Below are positions 21,423-27,709 of a DNA stretch of 27,709 nucleotides, one piece after another. Numbering within the stretch: the stretch's first letter is position 1; each line of letters starts with the position of its first letter. This stretch comes from Hamiltosporidium magnivora (taxonomy: Eukaryota > Microsporidia > Dubosqiidae), in assembly GCA_004325065.1 (NCBI GenBank), contig PITI01000051.1, positions 1 to 27,709 on the forward strand. Direction: 5' to 3'. Below the pieces are notes generated by a model. The model saw only the letters and a program-made list of their open reading frames with translations, did not search any database and had not been told where the DNA came from. Position numbers and translations under genes: made by a program.

Positions 21423-21897
21423 ATGATATTATTATTTATTCTAAATGTAAGTTGTTCTTTACATTTAGTCAAAGTATTTGGCCATGACTTATATTTATGT
21501 GTTGAAAATGGAATTCTGTTAACTCTTTGTAAAAAAAATAATGCTCGGCCTATTTTTCTAGAACAATACGGTTTAAATTCATCTGGCAGGTTCCGAAAAG
21601 GTGTTTGATATACCAGAAAATGGAAATTATATTGCCACATTTCCAGAATCAGGAAGTTCTTCCCAACTTTTCCATATAAGATTTATTCCTTTACATAAAT
21701 TTAAGATTATGAGTTATGGTATGTGCTTAGAATATGATTTGAAATGCGATTGTGTTCAGCGAAAAGAGTGTAGTAATAATAATTTGCAATATTACGAAGT
21801 CGAGCCGACAGAAATATTTGGATTTGAATTGCCAGATAAATATAAAGGAAGGCCTATAATATACTATTCATCTTTGAGTTACTTGAAATCTTCTTAG
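21423..21897 (+). pseudogene. Second ricin-B-lectin-like gene, split by a one-base frameshift
   Basis: This is a paralogue of the upstream gene. The first frame starts at ATG 21423 with a hydrophobic, signal-like N-terminus (MILLFILNVSCSLHLVKVFG) and runs to TGA at 21606-21608. The homologous frame resumes one frame over near 21595-21601 and ends at TAG 21895-21897. The second frame has the trefoil features of the first gene in the same order: KVFDIPENG, SQLFHIRF, GMCLEYD, KECS and LQYYEV. Similarity to the upstream protein is clear from KV(L/F)D to the GMC segment, so the two frames belong to one gene. The break lies in a short A/G run. It could be a true inactivating mutation, an assembly or sequencing error, or less likely a programmed shift. 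The Ser/Tyr-rich tail of the first copy is much shorter here. Confidence 0.7.
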
Positions 21898-22528
21898 GCT
21901 TTTTAGAATCAGGTGGTACTTACTTGTAGTTGAAAGTGATGCTTTTGTAAAAAAAATGTTCTCTGAATTTAAAACTCTATTTTTTTAATTCAAATTGGTT
22001 GAAATTGAAAGAAACAATCTATTTTAGACAGAGGCAGAAGTTATATTGATTAAGCTTTATTCAAAACTTTTTATAAGCCATCAAAATATTATTTAATACA
22101 AAATCTACACATGTTTTGTACTAAGGTATTTTTATAAATTTTTCGTTTCGTATGAGGTAATGTCTTTAAGCAAACAGAACTCTTTTTTGATAAAAAATTC
22201 AAAGAAATTTATTGCAACAAGTTTAATTTCTTAGAATTAAAGTAGGAAATAACATATAGAATATTTGTTAATAAATTATGAAAACATTATAAATCACCGT
22301 AAATAAAATAAAAACCTAATATCCAGAATGAAAACCCGCAACTCAAGACAATATCAACAAGCTTTTATTTTGCAAAATTATTCTTAATAAATATTCATAA
22401 ATAATGTAAAATTATTTGTTGAGATAAATCTAAAGTATTTCTTACCATGAAAAAAAAAAAACTGTAAAAATGCTAAAAAAATTTACGGTTATTTTGTTTT
22501 ACAATTTAATTTGATCTCTTAAAATAAA
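21898..22528. other. Gene-free AT-rich spacer
   Basis: Low-complexity sequence after the broken ricin-B-like copy. No gene is supported. Confidence 0.5.
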
Positions 22529-22634
22529 CTGTAATCCCGGTTGCAACAGATTAGATCAAACAAATGAAAAACTTTCATTTGTTCATTCTCACATTCAAGA
22601 GTAAAGAAGAAATGAAATAAGTGAGAATGTATTT
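22529..22634. repeat. Dispersed repeat, copy 1, with two back-to-back hairpins
   Basis: The first 62 bp (TGTAATCCCGG, CAACAGATT, TTTGTTCAT.CTC) match 26442-26504 at roughly three positions in four, by eye. This copy contains two perfect inverted repeats placed end to end. The first is an 11-bp stem with a 3-nt loop (22559-22583, arm AACAAATGAAA); the second is a 9-bp stem (CATTCTCAC at 22584-22592 with GTGAGAATG at 22621-22629). It may be part of a short mobile element or a structured RNA. Confidence 0.6.
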
Positions 22635-22767
22635 CAAATCAACATTTTTATCTTAATTTATATAATTCAGTAAAATAAACTAATTACAAAAAAAATATTT
22701 TTGCTATAAAAAGTTTGCTTCTCCAAAATGCTAGGAGCAGAATTAACTTTTGTATTTTCTGTTTATT

Positions 22768-22965
22768 GTAAGAGGCGACTAAAAGCTCTGGTTTTCTCAG
22801 TTGAAGTTAGGCGTAGGGCCAAAAACCCACCTTTTAAAACAACTTTTTACGAAACCTGAAATAGTAAACAAACTCACTGGAAAAAGATAGGTAGATGGTA
22901 TTACTGAGGGCAACCAAGGCTCGTGCAGGGCTGTAGTGCCAAAAAAAATAAAAAATGAAAAGTTT
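22768..22965 (+). mobile_element. Short retroposon-like block with A-rich tail
   Basis: This is a distinctly less AT-rich island. It contains GTAAGAGGCGACTAAAAG, GTTAGGCGTAGGGCC and AACCCACC, then CTCGTGCAGGGCTGTAGTGC immediately followed by an A-rich tail (from 22941). From memory these blocks resemble conserved untranslated parts of animal non-LTR retrotransposons (R4/Dong-like). Their closeness here suggests an internally deleted or SINE-like copy. No reverse transcriptase frame is present. The class is uncertain. Confidence 0.35.
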
Positions 22966-23554
22966 ATGGAATTTTAAATTTATTTAACAAAATATAATTT
23001 TTTAAATATTCATAATCTTGACTAATAAATTATATATCTATGCTTGCAAAGGTAATAAATGTTTTCTTTATCAAGTGTTTTTGATTGACGTTAAAGAAAT
23101 TTCGTATAATTATTACTTATATTAGATAAGATATTTAAATAAACAAAATATAAAAATTTTAGATTTAGAGTTATCCAATCAATTTTTATAATAGAACATC
23201 AAAAATAAATTTTTGAATAGAAATTAAAATAAAAGAATCCTGATTATTTTTTTTATTTCCTTTTAAGATATTTTAAGAATATATCCTGAACAAGTGTAAT
23301 ATCACAATTTTATTAAGAATTAATTTTTTTTAGTTAAAAATATTAAATATTTTAGAATACATATGAAATCAGAATCAAACAACCAATTCCTGATTTAAAA
23401 AAATATTAAAAACTAAGAAATTTCCCAAAATAGTTTAATTTAATAAAATTTAATTTATAACAGACTTTCAAATATTCTTTGATTCTGTGACTGGAATAGA
23501 ATTTGAACCAGAACTATGATTTACTACATAAATATATACTTTTTAAAATTATAA
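22966..23554. other. Gene-free AT-rich spacer
   Basis: No gene or repeat could be supported. This is the 5' flank of the small membrane protein. Confidence 0.5.
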
Positions 23555-23881
23555 ATGAATTGGGAAATGGAGGAAATAGCAACAAGCGATCATAATTCAA
23601 ATCCGATCAGATCTAATTTTCCAGATAGAAGAGACAGTAGAAGTAAAACAGAGAAATCTGTTAGATTTGAAAACACAATTATCGAAACAATATTTAAGGT
23701 ATTCATGATATGTGCAAATATTATTTTAGTATTAATTTCCATCATAATGTCATTTCTTAGTATAAAATATGCTATGCCAGAATATGCGCAAATTCTTTTC
23801 AATTTACTGTTATTTCAGGTCTATATTTTCTCTATAATTTTGAATAATGAAATCGAAATTATAAATTTCTGGGGAATTTGA
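23555..23881 (+). CDS. Small membrane protein, 108 aa, possibly continuing past its TGA
   Basis: The start is ATG 23555. The first 40 residues are hydrophilic and charged (DRRDSRSKTEKSVRFEN). Two hydrophobic segments follow: about 47-69 (FKVFMICANIILVLISIIMS and on) and about 78-96 (ILFNLLLFQVYIFSIIL). The protein is therefore probably a two-pass membrane protein with a soluble N-terminus. No family is recognised. The same frame stays open after the TGA (23879-23881) for 35 more codons to TAA 23987-23989 and encodes another hydrophobic stretch. The gene could thus be an interrupted 3-pass protein of about 143 codons. It is isolated, with no close neighbours. Confidence 0.5.
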   Translation: MNWEMEEIATSDHNSNPIRSNFPDRRDSRSKTEKSVRFENTIIETIFKVFMICANIILVLISIIMSFLSIKYAMPEYAQILFNLLLFQVYIFSIILNNEIEIINFWGI

Positions 23882-23989
23882 ATAAATATGTATGAAATAT
23901 TATCAATGTTTAATGTTTTTTTGCATTTTATGTACTGGATGATGTTTTATTATGGTTACACAATTAAATATACAAGTAATAGTTCGTAA
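23882..23989 (+). other. In-frame continuation after the TGA of the small membrane protein
   Basis: Thirty-five sense codons in the frame of the preceding gene, ending at TAA 23987. From ATG 23888 the frame encodes MYEILSMFNVFLHFMYWMMF, which would be a third membrane segment. Its composition matches the gene upstream. It could be the 3' part of a gene inactivated by a single stop, a readthrough extension, or chance in T-rich DNA. Confidence 0.35.
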
Positions 23990-24123
23990 ATTTTTTAAAT
24001 AAATATTTAAATCTTTGATTTATTTTATTTATTTGAGATTTGTCTTATCTTTAATAATTATAGGAATTAAAAGTAAAAATATATATTTTTTAGACAACGA
24101 TATTTTAACAAGAAATAAAAATA

Positions 24124-24413
24124 CTTTTATTTATTTATGTATTCGAGTGATATATTTGATTTATAAAGATGTCTTGTCGTTAAATCTAATATATAACTTT
24201 TATTTATTTATTCGAGTTATATATTATATTATATACGTGTTATGTCTTTAAATCTAATATAAAACAAGAATTTATTTATGTATCTGAGTTATATATTATA
24301 TTATATACGTGTTATGTCTTTAAATCTAATATATAACTTTTATTTATTTATGTATTCGAGTGATACATTAGATTTATAAAGATATCTTGTCTTTAAATCT
24401 AGTAAAAAACAAG
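24124..24413. repeat. Four-unit tandem repeat, 69-76 bp units
   Basis: The units are 24124-24197, 24198-24268, 24269-24337 and 24338-24413. Each opens with TTTATTTATTTAT or a close variant, has a TTCGAGT-like core (TCTGAGT in the third), and closes with CTTTAAATCTA or a near-identical string. Units 1 and 4 share GATTTATAAAGAT.TCTTGTC; units 2 and 3 share TATACGTGTTATGTC, giving an A-B-B-A order. A long frame across it is a product of the repeat, not a gene. Confidence 0.85.
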
Positions 24414-24524
24414 AATTTATTACTAGTTTTATTATTCTGCACTTTGAAAAACAAATTTAAAAAACTTTAATTTAGGTTTCAGGAATATAATATTAGCTTT
24501 AGATAAGATATCAAGTATAATAAT

Positions 24525-24677
24525 TATTCATAGATTATTATAAAAATTTAAATAAATTTTAATTTTATAGATTTGTTTGTGAAAAATTTAGAATTGATGT
24601 GAATATTCATAGATTATTATAAAAATTTAAATAACTTTTAATTTTATAGATTTGTTTGTGAAAAATGTAGAATTAAT
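24525..24677. repeat. Direct repeat, two 74-bp copies
   Basis: 24525-24598 and 24604-24677 are nearly identical (three mismatches by eye), each starting TATTCATAGATTATTATAAA and containing GATTTGTTTGTGAAAAAT. They are separated by 5 bp. This is a recent local duplication. Confidence 0.85.
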
Positions 24678-25181
24678 ATCCTTCAGAATCTTTTAATCTT
24701 TCAGCCTTTTAATATTTACTTTGAAATTCTATTTTCTAAAAATAATTTGTAATGTGGTAAGTTTTGTTTAAAATTGTATATTTTTTTATGAAATTTAAAA
24801 TTTAAGTTATAAAGTTGTGATTTGTAATTTGAAGAACCAATAATAAAATTAAAATTACGACAAATAATTTATAAAATAAATGAAAACCAGGACTTTATAA
24901 TATAAATGTACTTAAGGAATGAAATTCAATTTGTTATATGTTTTAAAATTTATAAAATAATTCTTATTAAGTAAGAGTGGTATTTTATTTCATTACGAGA
25001 TTTGAATATTTTTTAAAAAAAATGTGAATTACAAATAAATTACAAGAAAGATTTATTTTTAAGATAGAATGAGAAACACTGATATATATTCTTATAGGTA
25101 AAAATACAAATATATTGAGAAATAATATTTTTTTTATTCTGGAAATAAAAAAATAACGAATACAAAGAAATTATAATTTTT
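24678..25181. other. Gene-free AT-rich spacer
   Basis: Nothing is supported here. It is the 3' flank of the minus-strand small ORF. Confidence 0.5.
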
Positions 25182-25352
25182 TTAATCTATAAAAGCTTCT
25201 TCGTTTTCAACACGTTCTACAATCTTTACGACTTCAAATTCAATTCTTTCAATCATTTCTGCTAATTGTGAGTCTTTTTTTTGAATTAATTCATCTATCT
25301 TCAACAAAAGAGCTTCGTATGCATTCTTAAATCCCTGGGTTTTTATTTTCAT
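25182..25352 (-). CDS. Small hypothetical protein, 56 aa, acidic and helical
   Basis: It runs from ATG 25350-25352 to TAA 25182-25184 and reads MKIKTQGFKNAYEALLLKID followed by an acidic amphipathic stretch (ELIQKKDSQLAEMIERIEFE) with heptad-like hydrophobic spacing, probably one long helix or coiled coil. Codon use is richer than the flanks (CAG, CGT, GTC, CTC appear), which supports coding. The same frame is open for 68 codons upstream of the ATG, back to 25556, so the true gene may be a 124-codon frame that has lost its start, or one with an unusual start. No family is recognised. Confidence 0.45.
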   Translation of the reverse strand: MKIKTQGFKNAYEALLLKIDELIQKKDSQLAEMIERIEFEVVKIVERVENEEAFID

Positions 25353-25556
25353 TTCGGACCCTTCAATTTTTCCACATTTTATATAAAAACAAAATAACTG
25401 AAGTAGAAAATAAGATTTATAATTAAAATATTTCTTTTTTTTATATGAATCTGACGAGGATGAATTTATAAAGAAATCTAAAGAAGATTTATAATTAAAA
25501 TATTTAAAAGTCGTTTTTTGATGACACTGGAAGGAAGAATTAATACATAAAGTTTT
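25353..25556 (-). other. Open upstream extension of the minus-strand small ORF, with a repeated peptide
   Basis: 68 open codons without ATG lie directly upstream of the 56-aa ORF in the same frame. The 22-bp direct repeat at 25412-25433 and 25484-25505 is offset by 72 bp, a multiple of three. It therefore encodes KYFNYKS twice, with a serine-rich piece between (SSSSDSYKKK). This could be the 5' part of a decayed gene or chance. Confidence 0.3.
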
Positions 25557-26441
25557 TCAAACCAATTAAACAATGCGAAGTTTCTAGGAAATACAAATAT
25601 TGAATTTTAACACATACAGTACTCGTTTAATAAAAGCTTTTATAAAGTTCATGTCTTTTAGACAATAAAATGGAAATTTGAAGTAAAATATGAAATTTCC
25701 TTCTTAGACTATTTTTATGATTTTCTATTTATATAGGATTTAATATACAAACCATCATTGAAATGGTGGTTTATTTATCCACAAAAGAATTTTTGTGGAT
25801 AAATCTAATAATTTCCTTGATATGAATTATAAACTTTAGCCTTTATATTTTTTAGGAAGAAAAATTTTAGTTAGGAATAATTTACAAACCTAAACTTTAA
25901 TTAAAGATTATATTTGTTTTCTAAATGATGAAGATTTGAGAGGTCAAAATAAAGATAATTATTATATCTTAATCGGATAATATATTTTGATCGTAGAAGA
26001 TATATAATCTAAATTTATATTTAAATATGTAGAACTATTTGGCAAAAATATAAATATCTTCAACAATTTATTTAAATTAATTTTTTAAATATTGAATACA
26101 TAGGAATTTCTATATTATGAAACTAAAAAATGGATTTAAGCTTGTACGTACAAAGAAAATCTGAAATCATTTTTTTATCAACAAAGGAACGTAAGAATAT
26201 ATTCTGCTTACTCAATAAAATCCATAATTCTTTACTCATTAAGTTTAATTCAATGAATATTACATATTTATGAGAAATGGTACATTTTATATTATTTCAT
26301 GGTATTGATGCATTTCGAGAAGAAGGAAGATGACCACATTGAAAACTATATACCTAGCAATGAGTATGTATAATTTTTGTGAAAATAATTTTTGACATTT
26401 TAGTAGAATATAAACCACACTGGATCTATAAGCCGATCTCA
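25557..26441. other. AT-rich spacer with two adjacent hairpins
   Basis: No gene is supported. A short plus-strand frame ends at TAA near 26371 (MHFEKKEDDHIENYIPSNEY) but is too small to call. The tandem hairpins at 25749-25804 are listed separately. Confidence 0.45.
25749..25804. repeat. Two back-to-back hairpins
   Basis: The first, 25749-25772, has arms AAACCATCAT and ATGGTGGTTT (one G-T pair) around a 4-nt loop. The second follows with no gap: 25773-25804 is a perfect 14-bp inverted repeat (ATTTATCCACAAAA / TTTTGTGGATAAAT) around GAAT. The structure suggests an RNA or DNA hairpin pair, a transposon end or a transcript-end signal. There is no gene directly next to it. Confidence 0.8.
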
Positions 26442-26513
26442 CTATAATCCCGAATTACAACAGATTAAAAGAAACAAAAGAAACACTTGTATTTGTTCAT
26501 CCTCGAAAATGAA
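26442..26513. repeat. Dispersed repeat, copy 2
   Basis: Diverged copy of 22529-22600, sharing TATAATCCCG, CAACAGATTA and TTTGTTCATCCTC. The hairpin arms of copy 1 are mostly lost here. The two copies are in the same orientation, 3.9 kb apart. Confidence 0.55.
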
Positions 26514-26652
26514 AGGTGAAAGAGAACTTGAAAAAGTATGTAATTATGTTATTTTGGACTTCGCATGTGCTAAGTTTTCTAACCCGAGTGATTTAGACAA
26601 TGTTTCCAGGCTTTTACATAGCAATTACCTACATGACCATCCATGGTTTTGA
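26509..26652 (+). other. Short coding-like frame, 47 codons
   Basis: Runs from ATG 26509 to TGA 26650 and reads MKGERELEKVCNYVILDFAC, then AKFSNPSDLDNVSRLLHSNY. The composition is protein-like for such AT-rich DNA. The ATG lies at the end of the dispersed repeat. There is no recognised family; it may be a tiny gene or a fragment. Confidence 0.25.
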
Positions 26653-26735
26653 ATTTACTTCATAAAAGATACAAATTAAGTTTATAGAAATTGTATTATC
26701 ACTTTGTAGACATTTTTTTTCTTCATAAAATTCTT

Positions 26736-26864
26736 ATGGAGCAACCAGAAATTTTATTTTCCTACCTAATAAAAACCCATGCGATCCTTTGCAGTTGATT
26801 TCACATGCTCATTGCCCAACAGATTCTTTTTTTGTTGAGTTATATTCTTCTGTCCAATAAATAA
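26736..26864 (+). other. Short coding-like frame with one TGA
   Basis: Runs from ATG 26736 (MEQPEILFSYLIKTHAILCS), TGA 26796-26798, then the same frame (FHMLIAQQILFLLSYILLSN) to TAA 26862. The second half is hydrophobic. It could be a remnant of a small membrane protein or chance. Confidence 0.2.
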
Positions 26865-27709
26865 ATGTAAAAAGAAACGTATATTTATCGAAATATATTC
26901 CTGATATTCCTCATACATAAAATTGTTTTACTTCCACGGATATTTTTAAATTTATATGGTTTTTTTAAATATATAAAAAATTTCCGGGTTTGGTTTCCGC
27001 GAAGTATCTGGTAAAATATACGTAGAAATCTGTTCATTTTTAAATTTTATAGAAATCAAATTCTAAAAGCATATTTTTTTGCTTTTTCATCGTGCTATGA
27101 TTTTGTGGGCCATTGGAAATTAAAATCTTAAGAAAATACTTAATATCATATTAATATTAGGTTTTTTTGCTACTTTTAGCATACGCAACAAATCAATCTT
27201 TTCATGAGAAGATTCATATATCTTTTATATTGACATATTCATATTTTATAGTTTGGAATTTTAAATGTATAACTATCACTAACTTATTAAGGAGTTTAAA
27301 TCTTTAAGTTTACTAGTATTTGGAGATTTTTTATAAATTTAATTGCAAATATCAAATATTTTGACTATTAAACGGTTTCTTACGTTTAAAAAGAATAGAT
27401 CAAGAATATTTTTTGTTCGGTTATGTTAGAAAAATACGTCTTTAAGTAAATTTTACAAGATGACTCGTAAATAGTTTATAATTGGATCGTTTAGCAACTT
27501 AATCTTCAAAAGATTCTTTTTACTGCAGTACCAGAACCAATGATCACAATAAGAATTATCAAGAAAAATGCAAGTAAACATAAAATAACTTTTCTAAACT
27601 TTGTATACAAAAATTATATGAAAAAAACACAAAAATAAATAAAAACATGTCAATGAATATTTTTCTATATAAATCGAAGACGAGAACTTAATATAATAAT
27701 TGTTTTTTA
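26865..27709. other. Gene-free AT-rich spacer to the window end
   Basis: All frames are broken by frequent stops. No repeat, RNA gene or conserved motif was recognised. Confidence 0.5.

Noticed and set aside
21356..21640. 94-codon minus-strand frame
   Set aside because: Shadow of the broken second ricin-B-like copy.
23590..23802. 70-codon minus-strand frame
   Set aside because: Antisense shadow of the small membrane protein.
23879..23881. TGA as a sense codon in this genome
   Set aside because: Tryptophan is encoded by TGG in the intact genes (for example DMWSFG in the kinase), and the TGA in the transposase stands at a serine position, so these are better read as mutations.
24015..24251. 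78-codon plus-strand frame
   Set aside because: It starts at TTG and runs into the four-unit tandem repeat; its residues are a readout of repeat and T-rich DNA.

Overview
The window looks like a gene-poor, very AT-rich stretch of a microsporidian genome, most like an expanded genome such as Hamiltosporidium or a relative. This assignment is inference. It rests on base composition, short intronless ORFs, a divergent protein kinase, a large secreted protein with irregular leucine-rich repeats, a pair of secreted ricin-B-lectin-like proteins, and many decayed transposons. There are no operons, Shine-Dalgarno sites or recognisable bacterial genes. Four reading frames look intact: the kinase (2359-3585, minus), the LRR-like protein (6810-9176), the first ricin-B-like protein (19280-19864) and a short membrane protein (23555-23881, which may be longer). 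A 56-residue minus-strand ORF (25182-25352) is a further candidate.

Layout. Positions 1-544 hold the 3' part of a broken Tc1/mariner-IS630 transposase, followed by a nine-unit array of 20/21-bp repeats (649-834). The kinase follows, then a retroviral-type integrase fossil (4407-4756) and the LRR-like gene. From 10336 to about 12710 lies a badly mutated but nearly full-length hAT element: terminal motif, BED-finger remnant, catalytic-Asp region, helical middle and C-terminal dimerisation region, spread over several frames. Positions 13530-14165 hold a probable IS1595/ISXO2 (Merlin-like) transposase fossil. Coding-like broken frames continue at 15223-15393, 16107-16409 and 17121-17950, without recognisable identity. 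Two ricin-B-like genes sit 1.56 kb apart (19280 and 21423), the second broken by a one-base frameshift. The right end (22.5-27.7 kb) holds a diverged pair of dispersed repeats, two sites with back-to-back hairpins, a short retroposon-like block, two small tandem repeats, the membrane protein, the minus-strand small ORF and scraps of open frame.

How the genes may work together: the three proteins with hydrophobic N-termini (LRR-like and both ricin-B-like) fit the known microsporidian pattern of fast-evolving, duplicated secreted or surface proteins that meet the host. The kinase is probably an internal signalling protein, possibly membrane-anchored. The rest is mostly a transposon graveyard with at least four superfamilies in decay. 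No new multi-gene system can be shown from the sequence. The features most worth following up are the ricin-B-like pair, the LRR-like secreted protein, the TGA-interrupted membrane protein and the tandem hairpins.
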